NCBI GenBank assembly: GCA_946402705.1
Contig: CAMIXG010000006.1
Coordinates: 1-64,000 of the forward strand
Direction of reading: 5' to 3'
Source: an uncultured Tissierellia bacterium
GTDB taxonomy: Bacteria > Bacillota > Clostridia > Tissierellales > Tissierellaceae
Length of the DNA stretch: 64,000 nucleotides
The notes under the pieces were generated by a model. That model did not search any database. It was not told the DNA's origin and worked only from the letters and a program-made list of their open reading frames with translations. Shown here in pieces: positions 34,527 to 42,686 of the stretch; the first letter of the stretch is position 1, and the number at the start of each line of letters is the position of its first letter. The position numbers were made by a program, and so were the translations under genes.

Positions 34527-35348
34527 TCAAAGTTCCAAACTTTCTTTATAAACTAGATTCTTAGGTATTCCATATTCAAGGGATACCTTTTTTACTGCAA
34601 CACTCTTTTTTTCGCCAGCTTCTATAAGCTTCATAAGCTCTTCCTTTATATCAATTTCACCAATTTCTTCTTCATACTTAGTATCTAATACCAAGACAAA
34701 TTCTCCCTTTATACTTTCCTTTGCCTCAAAAACTTTCAGCACTTCTGATGCCTTACCTCTTATCGTTTCTTCATACTTTTTAGTTAGTTCCCTAGAAACT
34801 GATATGTCTATATCACCTATTACTTTTATTATATCTGCCAAAGTATCTTTTACCCTATAAGGCGATTCATATACTATTGTAGTATATTTATATTCCCTTA
34901 TTATCTCCAGTTCTTTTCTCCTATCTCCATCTTTTGATGGTAGGAAGCCATGAAAAATAAACCTATCTGTATCAAAACCTGATATGACAAGGGCTGTTAT
35001 AGAAGCGGTTGCTCCTGGTAGTGCTATAACTTCTATTTCATTTTCTATAGCAAGCTTTATAATATCCTGCCCTGGATCTGATATACCTGGCATACCTGCA
35101 TCACTTACTATGGCAATATTTTCTCCCTCAATTAATTTGTTGATTAAGTATTCTCCCTTTTCCCTTACATTATGCATATGATAAGAAGTCATTGGAGTTG
35201 TTATATCAAAATGATTTAATAACTTTATAGTTCTTCTGGTGTCCTCTGCACCTATTAAATCTACTTCCTTAAGAATATTTATAGTCCTAAAAGTCATGTC
35301 TTCTAAATTTCCAATTGGTGTTGGACATACATATAATTTACCTTCCAT
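34527..35348 (-). CDS. rsmI: 16S rRNA (cytidine1402-2'-O)-methyltransferase
   Basis: Methylates the ribose of C1402 in the decoding centre. Family motifs LYVCPTPIGNLEDMTFR, AEDTR and SDAGMPGISDPG are in the first 95 residues, and GATAS follows. The start is placed at ATG 35348, eight bases after AGGAG; the GTG two codons upstream is too close to that site. It overlaps the methyltransferase gene upstream by 11 bases. Confidence 0.96.
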   Translation of the reverse strand: MEGKLYVCPTPIGNLEDMTFRTINILKEVDLIGAEDTRRTIKLLNHFDITTPMTSYHMHNVREKGEYLINKLIEGENIAIVSDAGMPGISDPGQDIIKLAIENEIEVIALPGATASITALVISGFDTDRFIFHGFLPSKDGDRRKELEIIREYKYTTIVYESPYRVKDTLADIIKVIGDIDISVSRELTKKYEETIRGKASEVLKVFEAKESIKGEFVLVLDTKYEEEIGEIDIKEELMKLIEAGEKKSVAVKKVSLEYGIPKNLVYKESLEL

Positions 35349-36072
35349 TTTCACAGCTCCTATTATAAATCTCTTCTATTTCCTTAGTGTAGCTTCCATC
35401 ATCATTATATACGACTAAAGATTTTTCATGCCTAAGTTCAGCCCTTCCATTTTTTACACCTTCAATCAAAACTAGGTTTGCGATACTATCTTTCTTGGGC
35501 TTTACATACTGGATTCTTTTAGGTTCTATTTTGTTTTCCCTAAGAGCTACAAATATATCCACTAGTCTACTTGGCCTATGTATCAAAAATATTTTTCCAT
35601 TTGGTTTTAAAAGATGGCCTGCCATTTTACCTATATCAAATATATTACATTTTATTTCATGTCTAGATATGGCAAAATTTTCATCTGCATTTAAAAGACC
35701 ATCTTCTACCATATAAGGTGGATTAGATACGATTACATCTATACTGTGTTTTCCAAAAATGCCATCTAGACTTTTAAGGTCTTCATTCACTATCTCTATA
35801 TCTTTTATCTTGTTGATTTCCAAAGATCTTCTAGCCATATCTGCCACTTCTGTTTGTATCTCTACACCATATATCTTCTCTACCTTTTGCCTAGCTAGTA
35901 TTCTTATTGGAATAATTCCTGTACCAGTACCAAAATCCATAACCAGTCCCTTTGCCCTTGCAAACTCTGATAGTAATACAGCATCTATCCCATATGAAAA
36001 TCTTTTTGTATTTTGTATTATTTTAAACTCTGTACCTGGGATATAATCTATTCTCTCTCCATCTTTTAGCAT
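35338..36072 (-). CDS. TrmN6-like tRNA (adenine-N6)-methyltransferase
   Basis: SAM-dependent methyltransferase of the YabB/TrmN6 type: motif I VMDFGTGTGIIPI near residue 40 and the N6-adenine signature SNPPYM near residue 115. Length 244 residues. The likely target is A37 of tRNA-Val, by homology. The order trmN6-like then rsmI is the same as in Bacillus subtilis (yabB, yazA, rsmI), but the GIY-YIG gene yazA is absent. Confidence 0.9.
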   Translation of the reverse strand: MLKDGERIDYIPGTEFKIIQNTKRFSYGIDAVLLSEFARAKGLVMDFGTGTGIIPIRILARQKVEKIYGVEIQTEVADMARRSLEINKIKDIEIVNEDLKSLDGIFGKHSIDVIVSNPPYMVEDGLLNADENFAISRHEIKCNIFDIGKMAGHLLKPNGKIFLIHRPSRLVDIFVALRENKIEPKRIQYVKPKKDSIANLVLIEGVKNGRAELRHEKSLVVYNDDGSYTKEIEEIYNRSCENGR

Positions 36073-36095
36073 GTCATTCTCCTTGTATATTAAAA

Positions 36096-36113
36096 GAGAC
36101 CCTAACGGGTCTC
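36096..36113 (-). terminator. Terminator of the ferredoxin gene
   Basis: Stem GAGACCC / GGGTCTC with loop TAAC and TTTTA after it on the minus strand. Confidence 0.82.
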
Positions 36114-36124
36114 AATTATCTTAA

Positions 36125-36292
36125 TTATTCTGGTTTTGGTGCGTCTACTGGACAAACGTTTGCACATGCTCCACAATCGATACATGCGTCAGCGTTTATA
36201 CTATAGATACTACCTTCAGATATAGCGTCTACTGGACATTCAGATTGACATGCGCCACAAGCTATACAAGCATCACCTATTTTATAAGCCAT
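36125..36292 (-). CDS. fdx: 2[4Fe-4S] clostridial-type ferredoxin
   Basis: Small electron carrier of 55 residues, MAYKIGDACIACGACQSECP at the start. Cys9, 12, 15, 19 and Cys37, 40, 43, 47 form the two complete CxxCxxCxxxCP cluster sites of clostridial ferredoxin. AGGAGG lies eight bases before the ATG and a terminator follows. It sits between ricT and the trmN6-like gene where Bacillus has yabA. RicT-family complexes carry Fe-S clusters, but a ferredoxin of this type is more likely a general low-potential carrier for fermentation enzymes. Confidence 0.96.
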   Translation of the reverse strand: MAYKIGDACIACGACQSECPVDAISEGSIYSINADACIDCGACANVCPVDAPKPE

Positions 36293-36366
36293 TGTTTACA
36301 CCTCCTAGTACCTATTTACTCAATTCCATTATACTAAATTTAAGTAATTTTTGAAACCTTTTTCTT

Positions 36367-37248
36367 TTATTCCTCAAGCTCTGCTAGTTCTTTAGCATCT
36401 ACATCTTCTTCTTGAACAACAAAGCTCTTATCTACCATCTTTGTGAATTTTATATCCTTGATATGGAAGGTTTTTACAGCTTCAACATCTTTCTCAACCT
36501 TAAGTTTTACACTTACTTCTTCTTTTAAGGTTTCAGTTCTAACTACCACGCCTTTACCTTCTCCTGTTACAACTATTGAACCAATTCTTGGTATACGTTT
36601 TAGTTTTTCTTCATATACCTTACACTCGTAGTTTAAACAGCACATAAGTCTGCCACAAAGTCCTGAGATTTTTGTAGGATTAAGTGATAAACTTTGGTCT
36701 TTTGCCATTTGTATAGACACTGGTTGGAACTCTCCCAAGAATTTTTTACAACATACTTCCCTACCACAAGATCCTAGTCCTCCAACACATTTAGCCTCAT
36801 CTCTAACGCCTATCTGTCTAAGTTCTATTCTAGTCCTGAAAATCGATGCCATATCTCTTACAAGTTCCCTAAAATCCACCCTGCCTTCAGCAGTAAAATA
36901 TACTATAAATTTATTTCTATCAAAAGTATATTCTAAATCTATTATTTTCATATCCAGTTCATGTTTTAATATTTTTTCTTCACATACTGGTATGGCTTCT
37001 TTAGCATCTTGTTTATTTTTTTCATACTGCTGTAAATCTTCATCTGTAGCTATTCTGATTATATCCTTTAAAGGGGCAACATTTTCAGACTCATCTATCT
37101 CCTTAGGTCCAAGAACTACCTTACCAATTTCAACCCCTCTTACAGTTTCAACTATAACATGGTCATTTAATTTTACATCTATTCCTGCAGGTGAAAAATT
37201 ATAAACTTTTCCAGCCTTATCAAATCTTATTCCTACTATATTTAACAT
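36367..37248 (-). CDS. ricT: PSP1-domain protein RicT (YaaT)
   Basis: In Bacillus, RicT with RicA and RicF binds RNase Y and controls mRNA maturation, sporulation and competence. The PSP1 core is visible as CVGGLGSCGREVCCKKFLG (about residues 155-173) and GLCGRLMCCLNYE (about 198-210), with the conserved cysteine pairs that hold Fe-S clusters in the complex. The length of 293 residues is normal. The stop of holB is five bases upstream. RicA and RicF are not in the window. Confidence 0.95.
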   Translation of the reverse strand: MLNIVGIRFDKAGKVYNFSPAGIDVKLNDHVIVETVRGVEIGKVVLGPKEIDESENVAPLKDIIRIATDEDLQQYEKNKQDAKEAIPVCEEKILKHELDMKIIDLEYTFDRNKFIVYFTAEGRVDFRELVRDMASIFRTRIELRQIGVRDEAKCVGGLGSCGREVCCKKFLGEFQPVSIQMAKDQSLSLNPTKISGLCGRLMCCLNYECKVYEEKLKRIPRIGSIVVTGEGKGVVVRTETLKEEVSVKLKVEKDVEAVKTFHIKDIKFTKMVDKSFVVQEEDVDAKELAELEE

Positions 37249-37253
37249 TTATT

Positions 37254-38228
37254 TTATCCTCCTATATTTAGAAGCAATATTTCTATGGAAAGAAGATAGT
37301 TTACATTACCTCTTATATATCTTCTTGTATCTTCTACATTTGATATAATTTTATCTATTTTTTCAAAACCAGTCAAATATTGTTTTCTAAATAGGTGCTC
37401 CATATCTTGATTGATTAAGTAGCTCATATCTCCCGTTTCTTTATATATGGCTAAATCTCTAAACCAGTACATAATTATATCTAAAATCATGCCTATATTT
37501 TCCTTGTTTTCCTCAAAAAAACTTTCATTATTATAGATTACTGACCTATCTCCAGCCAGTATCTTATCTATCATATCTATAACCCTAGTTCTAATATCAA
37601 GTATACTATCTTCTTCTAGCATGGAAATTAAGTTCCCCACAGAGCCCTTTGCTAGTTTTAATAGAATTTCTTTTTCTCCATCTAAAATATTATAGTTAGA
37701 ATCTATAAAGCTTTTCATCTCTTCTTCTTTTATAGAGTTGAAATTTATTATCTGACACCTCGATATTATAGTTGGAAGGAGTAAATTAGGACTATCTGTA
37801 ATCAAAATAATAATTAAAAAAATTGGCGGCTCTTCTAGTGTTTTTAAAAGTCCATTTTGAGACTCCTTATTCATAAGATGAGCATTGTTTATAATATATA
37901 TCTTCTTATCTGACTCAAAAGGTGCATGTTTCACTGCATCTACAATCTCATCTATCTCTGATTTTTTTATCATCCTATCTTCTCCTAGAATAATATTAAA
38001 ATCCGGATGATTATTTGTATCAAATTTCAAGCAGGATGAACACTCATTACAGTAGACATCTCCATGTCTTTCACAAAGTAGAGTTTTTGAAAACTCCCTT
38101 GCTAATTTTAGTTTTCCTATACCATCTAATCCTTGAAATAAATAGCTATGAGATAGGTTCTCTGTATTTACTACACTCTTTAAAATCCTCTTCTCATTTT
38201 CATGACCTATAATTTTATCCAAGTTCAT
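37254..38228 (-). CDS. holB: DNA polymerase III delta' subunit
   Basis: Clamp-loader AAA+ subunit. An SHSYLFQGLDGIGKLKLA segment is the Walker A region (GLDGIGKLK, with Lys kept but no Thr/Ser after it, as is usual in non-catalytic delta'), followed by a zinc module with four cysteines (CERHGDVYCNECSSC, about residues 52-66). The SRC motif is at ISRCQI. Length 324 residues. Order darA-holB-ricT as in Bacillus subtilis. Confidence 0.94.
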   Translation of the reverse strand: MNLDKIIGHENEKRILKSVVNTENLSHSYLFQGLDGIGKLKLAREFSKTLLCERHGDVYCNECSSCLKFDTNNHPDFNIILGEDRMIKKSEIDEIVDAVKHAPFESDKKIYIINNAHLMNKESQNGLLKTLEEPPIFLIIILITDSPNLLLPTIISRCQIINFNSIKEEEMKSFIDSNYNILDGEKEILLKLAKGSVGNLISMLEEDSILDIRTRVIDMIDKILAGDRSVIYNNESFFEENKENIGMILDIIMYWFRDLAIYKETGDMSYLINQDMEHLFRKQYLTGFEKIDKIISNVEDTRRYIRGNVNYLLSIEILLLNIGG

Positions 38229-38236
38229 ACCTTCTC

Positions 38237-38524
38237 CTATATTCTCAAATACCTATTCATATCTAGTATAAATAGAGTTGCTCCACCTACTTCTACTTCT
38301 CCTTTTTCCTCACTCTTAACTTTTTTAGCCTTAGAGTTTTTACCTATTATGTCTACAACTTCATCCCTTTGATTTTCTTCTATACCAACTAAGATTGTTG
38401 TATTACCTGATTTTAAAAATCCACCTGTTGAGGAAAGTTTTGTAGCCCTATAATCATTTTTACTCAAGGCATCTATCACTTTTCCAGAGTATTCTGTATC
38501 TATTATCGCAACTACTAATTTCAT
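38237..38524 (-). CDS. darA: Cyclic-di-AMP receptor, DarA/PstA family (copy 2)
   Basis: PII-like trimeric signal protein that binds c-di-AMP. It has the T-loop region TKLSSTGGFLKSGNTTILVGIEE (residues 26-48) and the GGATLFILDMNRY tail, as in DarA. This copy is short, 95 residues, because the large B-loop between the middle strands is only a few residues (KSEEKGEVE). Start at ATG after GAGGTGAG. It lies 10 bases after a longer paralogue, and 8 bases before holB. Confidence 0.92.
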   Translation of the reverse strand: MKLVVAIIDTEYSGKVIDALSKNDYRATKLSSTGGFLKSGNTTILVGIEENQRDEVVDIIGKNSKAKKVKSEEKGEVEVGGATLFILDMNRYLRI

Positions 38525-38534
38525 AAACTCACCT

Positions 38535-38861
38535 CTACAATCTAACAAATTCGTCAACATCTAGCATAAATAAAGTTGCCCCACCAACTGTTACATCTAT
38601 TGGTTGTGGTATATAACTTTCTGTTGGCATATTTACTGGAATAAGCGGTGTTGAAATTTTTCTAGTTTTACAATTTTTTTCTATTATGTCAAAAGCAAGT
38701 TCTACCTTTTCTTCTTCAATACCTATTAGAAGTGTTGTATTACCTGACTTTAGGAATCCACCTGTTGAGGGTAATCTTGTAATTCTAATACCTGCTTTGT
38801 TTAAATCCTCTATTAATACATGTACATCTTCATCTTGAACTATACAAATTATCATTTTCAT
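38535..38861 (-). CDS. darA: Cyclic-di-AMP receptor, DarA/PstA family (copy 1)
   Basis: A second DarA family member with 108 residues. It shares RLPSTGGFLKSGNTTLLIGIEE and VGGATLFMLDVDEF with the next gene but has a longer B-loop of the usual kind (STPLIPVNMPTESYIPQ). Proteins of this type bind c-di-AMP at subunit boundaries; the downstream target is unknown. I start at ATG 38861, eight bases after GGAG, overlapping the end of tmk by a few bases as is typical here. Having two tandem copies is unusual. Confidence 0.92.
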   Translation of the reverse strand: MKMIICIVQDEDVHVLIEDLNKAGIRITRLPSTGGFLKSGNTTLLIGIEEEKVELAFDIIEKNCKTRKISTPLIPVNMPTESYIPQPIDVTVGGATLFMLDVDEFVRL

Positions 38862-38862
38862 C

Positions 38863-39495
38863 TTAAGCTCTCCTCTCATCTATCAAATCTTCTATACTAT
38901 CAAGTACCTGATTTGAAACTTTTTCTATGGATTCTCTAGCATTTATAATTTTTATATTTTCTGGATATTTATCTATTAATTCTTTATAACCATCATATAC
39001 CTTTCTATGAAAAGTATTTCCTTCATTTTCCAATCTATCTCCTGCCTCGTCAGCTGTCTTTCTCTTTAATGTATCTTCTGGATCTATATCAAAAAATAGG
39101 ATCATATCTGGTTGCAAACCCTTTGTTCCAAAATCATTTACCATTTTTACTTCTTCTATTCCAAGCTCCCTACCAACACCTTGATAAGCTAAACTTGATA
39201 ATAGAAATCTATCTGATATAACTATTTTTCCGTCTTCTATAGCTGGTCTAATAACCTGACTCACATGTTGAGCTCTTGAAGCTGCATATAAAAGTGCTTC
39301 TGTCTCATCTGCAAGGGCTACATTATCATTACTAAGTATTATATCCCTAATATCTTCCCCTATTTTTGTGCCACCTGGTTCTCTAGTCGTGATTACATCT
39401 ATATTTTTTTCTTCTAATTTCTTTTTTACCATATCTAAAATAGTAGTTTTACCTGAACCGTCTGGCCCTTCTAGTGTAATAAATAATCCCTTCAA
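38863..39495 (-). CDS. tmk: Thymidylate kinase
   Basis: Phosphorylates dTMP to dTDP. Walker A GPDGSGKTT lies at about residues 9-17, the DR(F) motif in SDRFLLSSLAYQG and the LID with basic residues follow. The start is TTG 39495, seven bases after GGAGG, giving 210 residues; the ATG seven codons earlier would put the binding site inside the gene. Order tmk-darA-holB matches Bacillus subtilis. Confidence 0.95.
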   Translation of the reverse strand: MKGLFITLEGPDGSGKTTILDMVKKKLEEKNIDVITTREPGGTKIGEDIRDIILSNDNVALADETEALLYAASRAQHVSQVIRPAIEDGKIVISDRFLLSSLAYQGVGRELGIEEVKMVNDFGTKGLQPDMILFFDIDPEDTLKRKTADEAGDRLENEGNTFHRKVYDGYKELIDKYPENIKIINARESIEKVSNQVLDSIEDLIDERRA

Positions 39496-40106
39496 AATAT
39501 ATCCTCCAATACTCATTTATACTTATATTATAACTTAACATACATATATTATCCATAATCCTAGCCCATATTTTACTTACATTAAAGTTACAATTAAAGA
39601 TTCAAGCTGAACAAATTCCTCCTAGCTTTAAGTTTTGAAAATAATTTAGCCTGTTTTTTTACTTAATTTTTTTTAATTTTACCAGCTATTTTTATATATT
39701 ACTATATTTATTTTTTATATTATTTAGCCATTTTTCAAGCTTAAATCCACTTTCCTGCAATTTATTCTAAAATATTGGCTGGTAAAATTGGCTGGTTTTA
39801 TTTTTGTAAATGGATGTATTAAAATATAGGTTATTAAGATAGGATTAAGTCAATAACCATATTAATTTAGTTTAGATGCAAGTCTAAAACTAGATTTAAT
39901 AGTTATTAATATTTTTAAAGTTCCATAGACTTTTAAAAATTAAAATTGGTTGGGTCTGAGTTTCAATAAATATATTTAATTAATATTTATTATAACTAGT
40001 ATATTTAAGACTACTGTTACTAGTTTTCTATGTACTATTTATAAAAATTCTTTTAAAATAAATATATAAATCAAATAACTCTAAATTATACAAAACAGGT
40101 GATGGT
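39496..40106. other. Gene-free AT-rich region with GCTGG repeats
   Basis: No reading frame, RNA or terminator is convincing in these 611 bases. The only structure I see is a set of related words: TTGGCTGGT twice in direct orientation 13 bases apart (39775-39783 and 39788-39796), and AATTTTACCAGC (39675-39686), which is the exact reverse complement of GCTGGTAAAATT (39778-39789). They may be operators for the MocR-type regulator that follows. Confidence 0.5.
39675..39796. promoter_or_regulatory. Candidate MocR-type operator (GCTGGT repeats)
   Basis: One inverted and two direct copies of a GCTGGTAAAATT-like word upstream of a MocR-family gene. Known MocR regulators (PdxR, GabR) bind direct repeats in front of their own gene, so autoregulation is plausible, but the distance of 310 bases from the ATG is large. 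Confidence 0.4.
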
Positions 40107-41582
40107 ATGGAATTGAAAAATAACTACAAAAAACTAAATATAGATTGGATACCTCAAAAAAATATTAATGAGCCTCTCTACAAGCAAATAATCAAGTATT
40201 TTAATATGAAAATTGCTTCTGGCGATTGGCCTGTTGGAACTGTTTTACCATCTCAAAGAGATTTAGCTGAAATCTTTCAGGTAAACAGAAGTACTGTAAC
40301 AACTGCCATAGACGAACTCTCATCCTATGGAGTTTTAGAAGGTATAGTTGGTAAGGGCACAATGGTTAAGAGTAATACTTGGTCTTTAATGCTTCCTCAA
40401 AATATTTCAAACTGGGGAAATTATATTCAATCAGGTACCTTCAAGGAAAATAATCACATTATCCAAACCATAAAAAGCATGGAAGAAGAAAAAAAGTTTA
40501 GAAAGATTAGTATAGGTGAATTGTCACCCTCACTTTTTCCAAAAAACTTTATACAAAACTCTATGCATAAGGCAGTAAATACTATTGATAATTTAGGTTA
40601 CTTAGAGTCTCTAGGCCTTTATGAACTTAGGGAAATAATAGCCCAAAGACTTAGAAGAAAAAATATAGATGTAGGTCCCAAAAACATACTCATAACATCT
40701 GGTTCCCTTCAAGGGCTACAGCTGATTTCTATCTGTATGTTAAAAGCGGGAACTGTTGTATATACAGAATCTCCATCCTACCTAGGCTCCCTTCAGGTAT
40801 TTCAATCTGCTGGGATGAATCTAAAAGGACTCAGCCTAGATAGTGATGGTGTTCAGTATTGGAATATGGATAGAAAGGATTTTTTAGAAAATTCTCCAGT
40901 TTTATACACAATACCTACAAATCAAAACCCAACTGGAACAATTATGACTCCACAAAGAAGACAAGATTTATATGATTTTTGTATGGAAAATAGAATTCCA
41001 ATTATAGAAGATGATGCCTATGGAGACCTATCCTACAATGATGATATCATTTACCCCATAAAATCATTAGATGAAAATGGACTAGTTATCTACTTAGGTA
41101 CAATTTCAAAAATTTTGGCTCCTGGTTTTAGAATTGGGTGGATAGTTGGAGCAGAATCTGTAATTTCAAGGCTTGCAGATGCAAAAATGCAGGTGGATTA
41201 TGGTGCTAGCTCCCTTTCTCAAATTGCTCTTGCAGAAATTCTATCCTCCACAAAATATGATGATTATATAGCGGATTTAAATGAGAAACTTGCCATAAAG
41301 AGAAATCTAATGCTGGCTAGTTTGGAAAAATATTTTAAGGATTATGCTACTTGGAATACCCCCCAAGGCGGACTTTTTATTTGGCTTGAGCTAAATAAAA
41401 ATATCCCTATAGAAAAACTCTTTAAGGAAGCTGCAGAGCATGATATCCTTCTAAACCCTGGCTATGCTTATGATTATGAAAAAAACAGGTGTATTCGTTT
41501 ATCATTTTCCTATATAGAAAATCACTTAATCGATGAAACTTTGCTAAGTTTATCCAAATTAATAGCAAAATATTTTATGTAA
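40107..41582 (+). CDS. MocR/PdxR-family transcriptional regulator with aminotransferase domain
   Basis: A GntR-type winged helix (about residues 20-90, with PSQRDLAEIFQVNRSTVTTAIDEL) is fused to a fold-type I PLP domain (about 130-491). The PLP lysine is Lys335 in GTISKILAPGFRIGW, the substrate Asn is in TNQNPTG, and an Asp lies in EDDAY. Such proteins sense PLP or an amino acid-PLP adduct. It is not adjacent to pdxS/T or gab genes, so the target is unknown. Length 491 residues, normal for the family. A terminator follows. Confidence 0.92.
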   Translation: MELKNNYKKLNIDWIPQKNINEPLYKQIIKYFNMKIASGDWPVGTVLPSQRDLAEIFQVNRSTVTTAIDELSSYGVLEGIVGKGTMVKSNTWSLMLPQNISNWGNYIQSGTFKENNHIIQTIKSMEEEKKFRKISIGELSPSLFPKNFIQNSMHKAVNTIDNLGYLESLGLYELREIIAQRLRRKNIDVGPKNILITSGSLQGLQLISICMLKAGTVVYTESPSYLGSLQVFQSAGMNLKGLSLDSDGVQYWNMDRKDFLENSPVLYTIPTNQNPTGTIMTPQRRQDLYDFCMENRIPIIEDDAYGDLSYNDDIIYPIKSLDENGLVIYLGTISKILAPGFRIGWIVGAESVISRLADAKMQVDYGASSLSQIALAEILSSTKYDDYIADLNEKLAIKRNLMLASLEKYFKDYATWNTPQGGLFIWLELNKNIPIEKLFKEAAEHDILLNPGYAYDYEKNRCIRLSFSYIENHLIDETLLSLSKLIAKYFM

Positions 41583-41590
41583 AAAATAAA

Positions 41591-41614
41591 AAAAGCAGCA
41601 TAGGCTGCTTTTTT
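41591..41614. terminator. Bidirectional terminator between the MocR gene and rplY
   Basis: Stem AAAAGCAGC / GCTGCTTTT with loop ATAG, flanked by A- and T-runs. Confidence 0.85.
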
Positions 41615-41620
41615 ACTTAT

Positions 41621-42244
41621 CTATTCTTCGTCTTCACCAACTAATTCTGGCTGAGCATCTTCATTTGTATCCTCATCATCAGCTACTTCTATAAATGCTG
41701 ATAATGAACAGATTGTATCTTCACCATCTCTTAAAATAGTTATATGTTCATTTTTAGCTATTTCAATATCTTTTACTAAAATACTATCTCCTACTTCCAT
41801 ATTAGATACATCTATTAGTAAATCATCATCTGGTAAATACTTAGGTAAACATTCTATTTCAAGTTCATCTAACTGTTGAGTTAAAGTAGATGGTTGAGTT
41901 CTAATCTCATCTCTTTTTTCTAGTATGATTGGGATTGTTACCCTTATTTTTTCATCCATACTAATTTTTTGGAAGTCCACATGTAAAAAGAAATCTTTTA
42001 TAGGATCTTTCTGAACATCTTTTATGATTACAGGTAGTTCTTTACCATCTACCTTTAAACCTATAATTGTAGCAGCTCCCGCTTCGTTGAAAACTCTTCT
42101 GAATTCTGGTTCATCTACTTTCGCAAGAACTGTTTCTTCATTTCTACCATAGATAACACAAGGAATTTTATTTTCCCTTCTAATACTATGTGAAGCTCCA
42201 GTACCTTTTCTGTTTCTTAATTCACCTTTTAGATTTAAGTCCAT
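41621..42244 (-). CDS. rplY: 50S ribosomal protein L25/general stress protein Ctc
   Basis: Binds 5S rRNA. The N-terminal L25 domain (about residues 1-90, with TGASHSIRRENKIPCVIYG) and the C-terminal TL5/Ctc beta domain (95-185) are both present; the last 15 residues are acidic. Length 207 residues. AAAGGAGG precedes the ATG, and a TTGAAA-N17-TATATT promoter lies 36 bases upstream. Confidence 0.95.
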   Translation of the reverse strand: MDLNLKGELRNRKGTGASHSIRRENKIPCVIYGRNEETVLAKVDEPEFRRVFNEAGAATIIGLKVDGKELPVIIKDVQKDPIKDFFLHVDFQKISMDEKIRVTIPIILEKRDEIRTQPSTLTQQLDELEIECLPKYLPDDDLLIDVSNMEVGDSILVKDIEIAKNEHITILRDGEDTICSLSAFIEVADDEDTNEDAQPELVGEDEE

Positions 42245-42279
42245 GATTATTGCCTCCTTTAATTATTTTGGATAACTAA

Positions 42280-42308
42280 AATATATCATAATTGTTAGAT
42301 AATTTCAA
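42280..42308 (-). promoter_or_regulatory. Sigma-A promoter of rplY
   Basis: TTGAAA, 17 bases, TATATT on the minus strand. Confidence 0.75.
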
Positions 42309-42329
42309 ATTTCCTGTTTTTTCAACAAT

Positions 42330-42575
42330 TTAGGATAAAATGGATAATATTATAATTCCTGGTAAACCTAATAGCCCTGCTACCACTGCTCTAAGTGGTG
42401 TTATTTCAATGAATATACCTGTATATGGACTAAGCCAATTTATTATAATAAGTGCAACACAACCTATTACTCCATTGACTACCAACTTCCAGATTAATTT
42501 TAAGGGGAACATTAATATTTTTCCTATCAATACAATGGCTAATATTCCCACTACGAAATACATTATTTCTGACAT
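42330..42575 (-). CDS. BofA-family membrane protein
   Basis: 81 residues with two to three membrane helices and the typical C-terminus NPLRAV-like TPLRAVVAGLLGLPGIIIL. In Bacillus, BofA inhibits processing of pro-sigma-K during sporulation, but relatives occur in many non-sporulating Bacillota, so this is not proof of spore formation. GAGGTG lies seven bases ahead of the ATG. Confidence 0.82.
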   Translation of the reverse strand: MSEIMYFVVGILAIVLIGKILMFPLKLIWKLVVNGVIGCVALIIINWLSPYTGIFIEITPLRAVVAGLLGLPGIIILSILS

Positions 42576-42686
42576 TTATTCTCACCTCTATACTCTTATT
42601 ATCCATATATCAGTTTAATTTGTCCAATAGTTTGGTATAATCATAGCTAAGAGAAAAGACTTAATTTAATAATAAGGAGTGTTTAT

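Noticed and set aside
39496-40106. Small RNA or leader in the region before the MocR gene
   Set aside because: No stable hairpin, promoter-terminator pair or known RNA motif could be supported.
42330-42575. BofA as proof of sporulation
   Set aside because: BofA-family proteins also occur in non-sporulating Bacillota and no sigma-K or other spore gene is in the window.
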